Assembly (NCBI GenBank): GCA_016617855.1
Contig: JAECUM010013004.1
Coordinates: 51,055 to 115,054 of the forward strand
Length of the DNA: 64,000 nucleotides
Reading direction: 5' to 3'
DNA from: Megalonaias nervosa
Lineage: Eukaryota > Mollusca > Bivalvia > Unionida > Unionidae
The notes below the pieces were generated by a model that was not told the DNA's origin, made no database searches, and saw only the letters and a program-made list of their open reading frames with translations. Each line of letters opens with the position of its first letter. The stretch's first letter is position 1. The translations under genes were made by a program, and so were the position numbers. Positions 12,430 to 23,209 of this stretch are shown piece after piece.

Positions 12430-13709
12430 TGAGATTACTTCTCTATTAGTTCTTCTTATGCTATAATGTATCATATACACAGTTCACCTGTCAGTCAGTC
12501 CAGCTAGCGGTACATGAGTGTTGGGTGAATTAGCGATTTCAGTTATGGTCCACCTGTCCATCATTCCATCTATTTTATATTGTGTAAATGAACAATATTA
12601 AATCTTGCAGTTGTTGTAAATGTTGCTGGTGTTATTAGTTGTTTTATTAATAGTAACAAAAGGACTCCATAGTAACATTTTTTTTTAAAACAACTTATGC
12701 TGATAATCATCACACTTGACAGAAAGTTTATTTTGGCATCAGGGCCTCTAAATGTTTACAAATGACATGGAAACATGTTCAGAAAAAGCTGCTGTTAGAT
12801 TAAAGCTTTCATTTGCACTCTACAGATGCTACATACCTCTGAGAGAGTAACAGATGTAAGGTGAAGTTCTTTGTATTTGCAACATCCACAATGGAAAGAA
12901 TGTTTGCATACCTTTATATTACTTTTATGTACTATGGCAGAAATTTCTTTACATATTATACTTGTGGAAATTTTACAAGATCTAAGCACACAGCTGACTA
13001 AAATGGCTGCTCCCTAAAAATCAGCCTGAATAGTCCAAAGTACAAAAACTCTAGCAGTTACTAAAATAGGGAAAATGAATTTTGCAAGAGTATGCAGTAA
13101 GAGCTTCTGAAAGTGCAACAGTGAGTGAATTACAAAATATCTAAAAGTGAAAAGTAAAAAAAACCTTATCAGCTAATGTTTTAGGCAATTTGAAGACCAG
13201 GAAGTGAAAATGACTAAGTAGAGCTAGCAGTTTCTTGACAGGTACACATCTGAAGTAAGGCCAAGCTGTATACTCTATAACCAAAATTACATCCATCAAT
13301 CATACACCAAAATAAAAGGAATCAACAGTTTATGTAACAGTTTCTAAGAAATACAAGGTCTTTTTCAAACAGCCAGAATAAAACAGTGAGAAAAACCATT
13401 CTTTAAAAATCTAACCTGATGCAAAATGCAAAACTGTAGAGCACCACATAAATAACTTTGGCTAAAAATACCACTATACTGTTAGAACAATTGATCTAAG
13501 CTTTATATTACTTTGTCTCAATATACCACTCTGAAGAATTGAACTTTACTTGGTCAGCTGCACTTACATTTGGTTTTTAGGCTATCTGCCATGTGAGCTA
13601 TCTTATACCCACATGGGTCTCTGGTTTACATTACTATTGTTATGTGTTATTTTCTATTCTATTGATTCTTTTTTCAGTTATAATTATTATCACATTGATA
13701 ATAATAATC

Positions 13710-13744
<35 letters not shown>

Positions 13745-13748
13745 GCAG
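12430..13748. other. intronic sequence, no gene seen
   Basis: End of the second visible host intron. AT-rich with no supported coding sequence. It finishes with a TAA/TTA microsatellite at about 13697-13745, which directly abuts the splice acceptor attgcag of the terminal exon. Confidence 0.5.
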
Positions 13749-13841
13749 GTGCTCTGTGTGGCAGGATCCAGTGCCACAATTGATGTGTGTACAAACTTTG
13801 GTTACAAGGCTTTTGGACTTTGTTTCACCATACCAGACTGA
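13749..13841 (+). CDS. terminal coding exon of unrecognised host protein
   Basis: Begins after ttattgcag at 13748 and reads 30 codons to TGA at 13839-13841. The peptide starts VLCVAGSSATIDVC and ends CFTIPD, with three cysteines. Phase 0 agrees with the two upstream exons, giving 111 residues of C-terminal sequence with seven cysteines across the three exons. No membrane anchor or known domain is seen. A secreted protein is possible but not shown. Confidence 0.65.
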   Translation: MLCVAGSSATIDVCTNFGYKAFGLCFTIPD

Positions 13842-13925
13842 CTGCTTTAAGGAGAGATTTGGTGTGAAACATTGCCTTTAAATATACATTTTGACCTTTT
13901 ATCATTTTTGTCATGTATAGATTGG

Positions 13926-13931
13926 AATAAA
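13926..13931 (+). terminator. polyadenylation signal AATAAA
   Basis: A canonical AATAAA lies about 85 bases after the stop codon of the host gene; a second one follows near 13981. Consistent with a short 3' UTR. Confidence 0.5.
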
Positions 13932-14184
13932 CACTTCATTAACATTATATATTACAGGATATGTGAAAAAGATGTGTGATGAAATAAATGTTACATTATA
14001 CAGCCATTCACATGTGGGTTTACTCAGTAATATAAATTCTGGCATGAATAAATTAATATGAGCAGAAATGTTAACCCATGCACAGTGTTTTTCATTAATC
14101 AAGCATCAGTGTTTGGTTCTACTGGTCATAGACCAGAAGAGCTTATGGGATGGCCTGTTGTCCATTATCAGTCATCTCTTCATC

Positions 14185-14395
14185 CATTGGCACATTTGTT
14201 TCTTCTTCAAAATACATTACCCAACCAATACCTTAGGAGAACTACTAGCTCACAAATCCAGCCCTCCCAGGCTAAAAACTTTTGGCTAAGAGGCTAAAAG
14301 TTATGTGCCCCCTTAGGTGGCAGAGTGGTCTCCCCTTCATACTGGTATTGGCACCAAATCCAGCGAAATTGCCAGTTACTATTTCTGCTTGTGCT
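14185..14395 (+). repeat. interspersed repeat, copy A
   Basis: About 210 bp that matches the reverse complement of 21084-21295. Shared blocks include acatttgtttctt, ttacccaacca, gaactact, caaatccagccct, gctaaaagttat, aggtggcag and ggcaccaaatcc. Similarity looks around 70 percent by eye. Family not recognised; no coding content. Confidence 0.65.
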
Positions 14396-14399
14396 AAGT

Positions 14400-15898
14400 A
14401 GCATGCTTTCTACAGGCAGAGGCCTTCCTTGCAAAATCCATAGAAGCAATTTGGAAGTTTTCTGCCTCAAAAACAATTTGGAAGGAGTTTCATCATCAAA
14501 GGCAAGTATACTCTATCTATAAATATCCAACTTTTCTTCCTTTTGCCGACAACAAAGTTTCCTAACTTCTTATCACTTTCCCACCTAAACACAATTAGGC
14601 ACCTTTGGTACATACCTGCACAGGTTGCAATGACATCCCCTCACATTGCTATAACTGTAGTAAAAAGTGTATGTCTTGTGTTTAATATAGAAAACTCATT
14701 TAATATTACTGTACGATTTCCAGGCAAGTCAGAATACATGCAGTTCAGTTTCTAAATTATCTTCTCTTAGCATCTGATTCATAGTCATATACCTGACACT
14801 TTTACTGATTTACCTGTATAGTAGGTCTTTGGGCCTTTTCCTTCTGGTAAAATTGTCTCATAATGGATATTGCAGTGCTTACTTTGTAAGTATTAATAAT
14901 GGTGCTTCAGTTCCTTCTTTCGTGTGCAGGTTTTTGTGTGTAATATAGAAAACTGGTTTATAATACTGTATAGCTTCTGCTGTGGTCAGATCAATACAAG
15001 TAAGATTTTATACAAAGTTTACTCAGTAGTGTCCAGCTCATACATGTTACTCTAATTGTCTTCCACTTTGTACATGTAATTACTATAAACAACGCATCAG
15101 TGATTTTACCTGTATAGGCAATCAAAATATTGGCACTTCCTAGGGGTCAGCTGTTACTAGAATCAATTAGTTGCCATCCGCTTCTTATATGTAATTAACT
15201 TTCCAATGATTCTACCTGTATAGGCAGTCAGATTGACCTTCCAACAGGTTATTTGTGACTAGAATTGATTACTTAGCATTCACTTTCTAAATATTAATTG
15301 CGATGCTCTAATTACCTACCTGTACAGGCCACATGCGCCCTTTTTCAGGTATTTATCATAGTGGGCAACTCTGCATGGATGCTCACAAGTTCACAAAGCA
15401 TATATATAGGGTTTGTTCTGCTTTGTCTTAGAGATTTAGACAGTGGGCAAGACAAGTCTGACAACCACTCAACATGTGTAGTTTTCTCCGGTTGTCATTC
15501 CTTGCATAATGGTCAGACGTGCATATTACAGACAGATGTCAGTCATAGCTTGAGGAACGAAAATATCAGCTTGCATGCAAGGGTTCAAAACCATATCATT
15601 TGCTGGACAACAAGATGGAGAGCAACAACAGCATCAGTTAAAGTCTCACATATCAGATGATACATGAATCAATATCCTGTACCCCATCTCATCCTCAAGA
15701 ATTGAATGTCATGCCAGCTAAGGTGGCCATGTTCCTTCACAAACGTGCTCGGCCATATAATGGACATATAACAAATCACAATGGGCCATGGCCACAATTG
15801 ATCATGCAATATTAGCCTATTTTTGTACCAGTGACCTTGACTCTGAAGTCAGTGATCCTTAATAAAGAGAGTTCTTCTTGGTGCTCAGTTCTGTGACT
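14400..15898. other. no gene seen
   Basis: Non-coding sequence without a supported exon. The open frame at 15298-15660 has no recognisable domain and is probably chance. Confidence 0.5.
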
Positions 15899-16190
15899 TG
15901 CATATTGCTGCAAAGCACGTCTTGCATATGATGCCCAGTTTAGTGCCATAATACCCAAGGACCTGCTTCATGAAACTGTTTAAATAGCAGACTAACCTCC
16001 ATAGTGCTGCTAAGCACTTCCTGCTGATGACACCCAGTTTATACAGGCACTCTCATGGATCAGTACAACCCACATAGTACTGCTAGTCACTTCTGTGGAA
16101 GACGTACAGTTTATAAAGTCATCCTTATGTATCAATCTTACCCACACAGTACCTCAAGACACTTCCAGCATATGATGACCATCATGGGGA
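15899..16190 (+). repeat. degenerate tandem repeat, unit about 75-100 bp
   Basis: Four related units begin near 15899, 15999, 16072 and 16145. They share a block like gtgctgctaagcacttc followed by gatgacacccagttta. Units are diverged and spacing is uneven. Confidence 0.5.
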
Positions 16191-16390
16191 GTGAGTTTTC
16201 AAGAGATGTCTTTTTACTTGCCCTCAAACCTCTGCAACCCAAGAGACTCTATTTATCGATATCTTTGAAGAAACAGGATCTGACTCATAAGAACTGCAAG
16301 TGTAGTTGGCTGCCATCCTCAACATTCCTCTCCAACCACTTCATAGGTAGCACAGGAGACATTGACTTCACTACCATAATTCATAAATGC

Positions 16391-17683
16391 CAGGTCTACA
16401 GTTCTGTCCTCCTCATTCCTCTACATCACCTGCCGGGTCTACAGTTCTGTCCTCCTCATTTCTCTACATCACCTGCCGGGTCTACAGTTTTGTCCTCCTC
16501 ATTCCTCTACATCACCTGCCGGGTCTACAGTTCTGTCCTTCTCATTCCTCTACATCACCTGCCGGGTCTACAGTTTTGTCCTCCTCATTCCTCTACATCA
16601 CCTGCCAGGTCTACATCACCTGCCGGGTCTACAGTTCTGTCCTTCTCATTCCTCTACATCACCTGCCAGGTCTACATCACCTGCCGGGTCTACAGTTCTG
16701 TCCTTCTCATTCCTCTACATCACCTGCCAGGTCTACATCACCTGCCGGGTCTACAGTTCTGTCCTCCTCATTCCTCTACATCACCTGCCGGGTCTACAGT
16801 TCTGTCCTTCTCATTCCTCTACATCATCTGCCAGGTCTACATCACCTGCTGGGTCTACAGTTCTGTCCTTCTCATTCCTCTACATCACCTGCCGGGTCTA
16901 CAGTTCTGCCCTCCTCGTTCCTCTACATCACCTGCTGGGTCTACAGTTCTGTCCTCCTCATTCCTCTACATTACCTGCCGGGTCTACAGTTCTGACCTCC
17001 TTATTCCTCTACATCACCTGCCGGGTCTACAGTTCTGTCCTCATTTCTGTACATCTTCATCTGCTGGGTCTACAGTTCTGACCTCCTCATTCCTCTACAT
17101 CACCTGCTGGGTCTACAGTTCTGCCCTCCTCATTCCTCTACATCACCTGCCGGGTCTACAGTTCTGTCCCCCTCATTCCTCTACATTACCTGCCGGGTCT
17201 ACAGTTCTGACCTCCTTACTCCTCTACATCACCTGCTGGGTCTACAGTTCTGCCCTCCTCATTCCTCTACATCACCTGCCGGGTCTACAGTTCTGTCCTC
17301 CTCATTCCTCTACATTACCTGCCGGGTCTACAGTTCTGACCTCCTTATTCCTCTACATCACCTGCTGGGTCTACAGTTCTGACCTCCTTATTCCTCTACA
17401 TCACCTGCTGGGTCTACAGTTCTGCCCTCCTCATTCCTCTACATCACCTGCCGGGTCTACAGTTCTGACCTCCTCATTCCTCTACATTACCTGCCGGGTC
17501 TACAGTTCTGTCCTCCTCATTCCTCTACATTACCTGCCGGGTCTACAGTTCTGTCCTCCTCATTCCTCTACATCATCTGCCGGGTCTACAGTTCTGACCT
17601 CCTTATTCCTCTACATCACCTGCCGGGTCTACAGTTCTCTCCTCATTCCTGTACATCTTCATCTGCTGGGTCTACAGTTCTGA
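16391..17683 (+). repeat. 43-bp minisatellite, about 29 copies
   Basis: The motif ctacagttctg recurs 29 times; the standard spacing is 43 bp. Four units carry an extra 18-bp block (gtctacatcacctgccgg) near 16608, 16671, 16733 and 16836. The unit contains no stop on the + strand in any frame, and because 43 is not a multiple of three the frame rotates, making a 542-residue open frame (16055-17683) with a 43-residue period. In the right half, variants ending gccc, gtcc and gacc tend to follow one another, a partial three-unit (129 bp) higher-order pattern. I treat the long frame as a by-product of the repeat. Confidence 0.92.
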
Positions 17684-19403
17684 CAGCTGGTGATCATTGT
17701 CTACAGAATAATCTACTTTAAATCGTTACTGACACTTTGGGACTGCTTGCATGGTCAGTTATAAGTCTCAAGCATCTGCAGATGTTTTTCTCACAATTGC
17801 CTTCTGTTTTCCATTTGGAAACCCATGAGTTGATTTGAAACATTGTGACTGTGGGATCAGTGTAGAATTAAATGTCTATGATGATCTTCAATAGGTAAAA
17901 CACAGCTTACATTCTCCCACCCCAAATCTCACCTGAAATATGTGGGAGCATGTTTATAGAATGGTTCACTTCATTCATAACATAGAGGCACAACATACTA
18001 TGACCATGGCCTTAATAGCAGCTCTGAACTCACAACAGGTGGAAAGAGCCAAGCTAAGCTTACAACCTTCATCATCTATTGTCCTCTTTAATGACCAGGT
18101 TGGCGGTCAAACACCACAGTTCTCCTGAACTAAGTGGAAGAGGCAAAGGGAGTCACCAGCCCTCCAAGAGGCCCTCTCTATTTCAGATGACATACATACA
18201 TACCTGCCCTCCCTACACCCCACCCACCTTATCATAGATCCTGGTAGGGAGAAGGCTACAATCTTTTGTTGCTGAATGGGGATGATTTACCATGAGAACA
18301 TTTGGATCTGACAGTAGTTTCCTGGGGACATAGTATCATGTTGAGTGCACCTGCTAAGCCTTTAGCCAGAGTTCTTTCAGCTACAGTGCAGCACTTTTCA
18401 CTTGGTCCTCAACCTCAGTGCATTCAATCAACTCTGGATAATCAGTGCTCTTTCTGTAGATTGGAATAGCCAAATGTATACATTTCTCCCACAGCTCAGA
18501 TTCTGAACATGATACAGGAATCAAAAGAATCTGAGCATCTCCTCATTATCATTACTCCAATCACATACCTGTCAACTTTTCAAAAGTCAAGTAGGGAGAT
18601 TGAATGAAAAAATAGGGAGGTTGGGACCTAAAATCTGGAGGTTTCTCGCTGCATTTTTTTAAGCCTTGTTTTCACTAAATATTTACTGATCATCCGGATC
18701 CAATATGCATGAAATACTCTAAGGACGCGCCATTTCTGCCTGTGACAGACCTTATTTTCTCCAAGGACATGCCCTCGTTTCATATTCTGGTCAGCTGTGG
18801 CCAAACTGCTCAATAGCTAAAGATTAGTCGTAAGTAAACAAGCAATAAAGCCAGCATGACTAATTAATAGTTACTTCTTATCATTGCAATTATCTTGTAA
18901 AAAGGACTGGCCCTCCAACATAAATTTGAAAAAACCATGTTCTAAAGTGTGTGTTATGTAAGCACAAGCAATTGATTGGCAAATAAAAAATGCCCTATTT
19001 AGTTGTAACTAGTGGCACCTAATTACATAGTCTCCAGCTACATGTACCGTACATGTGGCAACTTATTTTCCCATATTTTATATCCTTTTTTTATTCTCAA
19101 CTCAAAAGGCCTTTAACATTGTTTACTAAATAACATATTTATTCTGAATCATTTTTTGAGGGTACATAATCTGCATGGTATGTTTCTCCATTCCTTTTGT
19201 TAATTTAATGATGGTAATTGACGTGTATATATGGTACAGTAATGCCAGGTGTTCACTAGTGTAAGGTTCTTTGGTGGAAATGGAGATGCTACAGCATCAC
19301 AGTGATCATTCTTGGGATTGAAACTAATTGCTTACAATTTTATTGTTGTGGCTTATTGTTTGTTGTGGTTTATTTTCTGATTTTAGTATTCTTTTAAGAT
19401 TAG
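17684..19403. other. no gene seen
   Basis: Non-coding. Near 18567 the sequence acctgtcaactttt starts a stretch that resembles the end of a DNA transposon, but no convincing partner end was found. Confidence 0.45.
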
Positions 19404-19589
19404 GGCTGTTCCATTTAAACATACATGCTAGCCAGGGAAGGCATTTTTTTAAAAATATATGACAGGGTACTTTGATTTCACAGAGTTCATATTAAAATAA
19501 TAAGAAATTTTTAAATTGCATTTATGGGTGAGTAGCCCACTTTAAAAGTGCCTTCCCTGGGTCCCAAGTATGTTTTACTGGAACGGCCG
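19404..19589. mobile_element. 186-bp MITE-like inverted-repeat element
   Basis: The left end (ggctgttccatttaaacat, then ccagggaaggcat) and the right end (atgccttccctggg-like, then atgttttactggaacggccg) are imperfect inverted copies of about 45 bp. The flanking TTAG at 19400-19403 and 19590-19593 is a possible 4-bp target duplication. No coding capacity. Confidence 0.7.
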
Positions 19590-20830
19590 TTAGAAACATT
19601 TCTAAATTGAACTGAATAATTTTTAAATTTTACATTCATTTTACTGAAGAAAATTTAATAATAAAGAGTTTCTCTGCAAAAATCAGGAGATGAAATGAAA
19701 TCAGCAGGTAGGCGGGTTTTTTTCCCGCAAGGAGAGGTGACTGGTATGCACTCAAATGGAAAATATTGGACCAACCTCATCAATCTTGCAGCAGGATCAC
19801 CTGGAATCAACCTATTCCCTGATCTGCATTAAGCAACCATGATGGCAGGTGTTTCACCCCAGCCCAGAGTTACTGAACCTGCATGTCAGGATCATATTAA
19901 ATATGCCCTTAAGAACAAAAGTTCTCACATCAAGTGGTGGAGGATCCCTTGAGTGAAGTGGCCATGGAATATAATCACACTGAATCGCACAAAAGCACTT
20001 TATACCAATATAATTCCAATTTTTATGAATTGACTGTGTTTTCTACGTTTTGGTTGGATGTAAACAGTCATGTGATACTGATCTGGAATTTTTTACACAT
20101 CGATAAATTCTGCAGACTACTTTTGGTTCCCTGTGTCCAGATCATTTGATGTAAAGTTTTATCTATATCAATGCTTTACACACTAATAATACCAACAACA
20201 AGTTCCCACCCACCCACTCCTTGATTTCCAATCAAAAATGACAAGCCACAGATTAAAATCAGCCATTAGAAGTTAAAACAATGTAATTGCACAGACCCTC
20301 CCACACTCCAACACTCACCCCTTTTGCTGAAGAAAGCATATGGCAGGCTTTAGAAGCCAATCTTCGGAAATTATTGCATTTCACCTTGACAACATGTTAC
20401 AGCAGCGGTTATTAAAGGTCAGGGTCATGTCAACCAAGGGATCTCACTAAAAATGGACACGATTTTGCTTTTGAAAGATTGGAATGTGTAGAAAGTAACA
20501 ACGACATTGCTATAACAACACGTGCGTAATTTTAAAAAAAAAAAGGAATATTCCTGGTTTAACTGCAACAACCATTTTTTATATATTAAAATAATGATCA
20601 TAACAATATATCACTGGCATGACCCGCTATGACATTCTACCCCGTATCACTGTATAAAGAATCAATGAATCTTGGCTGGTGAAGATAGGGCTATGTATTC
20701 TATCACAGTTAAGAGGCTAATGAAAGAAAACTTTGAGGTACATAAAAGTGAATGTTTTGTTGATTAAATATGCTGATCTAATGTTAGAAAGGAATTTAAT
20801 TGGAATTATAAGGATTAAATGATCATGGTT

Positions 20831-20946
20831 GGGTATTTATCAATGTGTAAATTTTACCTAATCATTCACAAAGTTTACATAAATTCCTTTGGACTTTATT
20901 TACTTTGTGAGTGATTAGGTAAAATTTACACATCGATAAATATCCA
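20831..20946. repeat. snap-back inverted repeat, arms about 44 bp
   Basis: The arm at 20831-20874 and its near-perfect reverse complement at 20902-20946 (only a few mismatches) are separated by about 27 bp. The transcript or single strand would form a strong hairpin. It may be a very short MITE or a foldback; no target duplication was found. Confidence 0.8.
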
Positions 20947-21083
20947 AGGTATTATGATTGGGTAACATAATTTGAAGAAGAAAGCAATTTTTTTTTTAAA
21001 AAATATGTGACTTTGATAATACTTAACAAGAAATACATATCCACCCTCCCAGCCACCCCGCGGTTACATCCATACAGAGAGCA

Positions 21084-21295
21084 TGCCTTCAGCTCCAGTA
21101 ATAACTGATGATTTCACAGGATTTGGCACCAATCCCAATATCAAGGATAGATCACTCTAACTGCCACCTAGGTGGGCAGATAACTTTTAGCTTTTCAGTT
21201 TAAAATATTTAGTATGGTAGGGCTGGATTTGCGAGTTAGTAGTAGTTCTTGTAAGGTAATATGGTTGGGTAAGTATAATCAAAGAAACAAATTTT
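21084..21295 (-). repeat. interspersed repeat, copy B
   Basis: Reverse-orientation counterpart of 14185-14395, with the same block order on the minus strand. Suggests a dispersed short family, SINE- or MITE-like, whose ends I cannot define. Confidence 0.65.
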
Positions 21296-21359
21296 AGTAG
21301 ACAAAATTGGTTATCACTGTTCCTCCTAAAGTACCTGGACAATTGCCTTGCAACTTAAC

Positions 21360-22480
21360 AAACACATTCATTCCACGGTCTTGTTGGACCTAAATGAAAA
21401 GGTTGTTGCTCAGACATCCAGTAAATGAAAATGTTATTGCTGCTTCTCATGAATGGATGGTCAAATCATCATGGGGTTTCACTGAAAGGTTATGATGTCT
21501 AGATGGTCCCAAATATATTGGTTTCAGTTTGACATCTAATATGGCAGTCATCTTGAAAATCCTGCTATTGCTACTCCTGTTTGGAAAATCATATTAACCA
21601 AAGGTTTTAACCAGAAGACTTTTGAAGATATCTAGTTGTTTCTATTTTAAGATGGTGTCATTTGGACATTCAGCACAGCAGCCACAGAGCCATTTATAAA
21701 TCTTATTATTGCCACTCTTTCTGCATGGATGTTGATATGATCATGGGGTTTCACTGAAGGACTTGCGATGTTTAGTTGATCCTAAATGCCATTTTAACAT
21801 CAAATACGGTCACCATGATGCCATCTTGATAATCTTATTATTACTATTCTTCCTGAACAAAAATTCATCTTGACATTGAGTTTGTACAGAAGATCTCTTA
21901 TAATGCCTAGTTTGTTCTAAATGAAAATGGTGCCACTTGGGCATGTAATAAGGCAGCCAGAATCTTGTTATCAATACTCCTTGTGGTTGCATGGTCACAT
22001 TATCATAGGGCTTCCAATAAAGACTTTGTATGAATTTTAGTTGGTCCTTAATGAAAATAGTGCCAATCAGAAAGCCAATATGGCATCGCTAGCAGCCATC
22101 TTAAAAATTGTTGTTGGCACTACTTCTCATAAACTGAAGCCACATCACTATGGGGTTTCCACAAGAAAATCTTTTTCTTATGTTGTTATGATGGTGCCAA
22201 TCTGACCACTAATATATGTAACCATGGTGGCCATCTTAAAATATTGGTATTGCAGTTCTTTCTGAATGAATGGCCATATTGCTGTGTGATTTTCACCAAA
22301 AGACTTCTTATGATAATAGTTAGTCTTAAATGAAAATGGTGCCAATCTTATATCCAATATGGCTGACACAATGACGACTTGAAAATCATGCTATGCTACT
22401 TCTGAATGGATGGTCATATTGGCATGAGATTTTCACCAAAAGGCTTGTAATGATGTGTTGTTGATCCTTAATGAAAATGA
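21360..22480. repeat. degenerate tandem array, period about 136 bp
   Basis: A block like atggtcatat-atcatggggtttcacc-aa-gacttgtgatg recurs near 21453, 21590, 21726, 21862, 21990, 22133, 22268 and 22407, i.e. about every 136 bp. Between blocks each unit has gtcctaaatgaaaatggtgcc and a gcc-atcttgaaaatc segment. About eight units, well diverged. No coding content. Confidence 0.7.
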
Positions 22481-23209
22481 TGCCGTTCTTAATTTTAATT
22501 TGAAAATCTTAATGAACAAGAATTTGAGATGGTTTCTGCACTCATTAGCTACACAAAAGAAATGGTCTTGTCTTTGATTCCTGAAAATTCTGTTAGGCCC
22601 TTATAGCATCAGTCCTTTCGAGGGACACTTGTTTATGACTCTAAGAAGCCTATCCAAAATAGATAATGTATCAAAAGGAACAAACTGCTATGATCATATT
22701 CCATCTTTATATGAGCAGCAGCTTATCTGTTATCCGTCGGTAACAGTTACAGTACAGTAAGGACTGAATGGTATATCCAAAATCTTCAAATCTAGCAGCT
22801 TGAACAGGATTCCCAGTCTTATGATAACATCATAGGAAAATGTATAATAAAAAATTATGGCTCAAAATGTCATGGATCTTAATGGAAAAGTCATTTTTTT
22901 TTTAATTTTAATTTCATGACTGGAACCTCTTGTGATATTTTGAAACTCCTATCTCAGAAGCTGAAATTTTCAAAAGTATCCAACCCTAAAATCTGGAAAG
23001 TCTGATGGAATAGTGGCCAAACTGATAAAAAACACAACTCCAAATATATGTCCTTATTTAGCCAATTATGTAAGGCAATTTTTTACACTGGGCACTACCC
23101 TAAACAGTGGGGTAAAAACAACATCTTCACATTACACAAAAAAGACTCTTCAGATGACACTAATAACTACAGGCATATTTTGATCTTTAATAAAATTATT
23201 CATCATCAT

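Larger units (their letters stand above)
6540..12430 (+). mobile_element. decayed DIRS/Ngaro-like tyrosine-recombinase retroelement (approximate limits)
   Basis: On the + strand, in order: a gag-like stretch (about 7075-8140), reverse transcriptase plus RNase H (about 8290-9760) and a tyrosine recombinase (about 9960-11119). This gene order is known for DIRS-order elements. Short direct repeats occur upstream (about 6577-6611 and 6640-6673, around ctattgttctg and gggcaattgctgacttc) and a degenerate repeat block lies downstream (12120-12310). These could be the split repeats of a Ngaro-type element, but termini were not defined. It lies in the second intron of the host gene, sense to it. A SINE interrupts it at 10303-10618. 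Many stops show it is inactive. Confidence 0.7.

Noticed and set aside
16055..17683. 542-residue open frame as a gene
   Set aside because: It is fully explained by the stop-free 43-bp repeat; other frames are open too, and no splice or start context supports it.
18567..19745. A 1.2-kb DNA transposon with ends acctgtcaac / gtgactggta
   Set aside because: End similarity is only partial and no target duplication was found.
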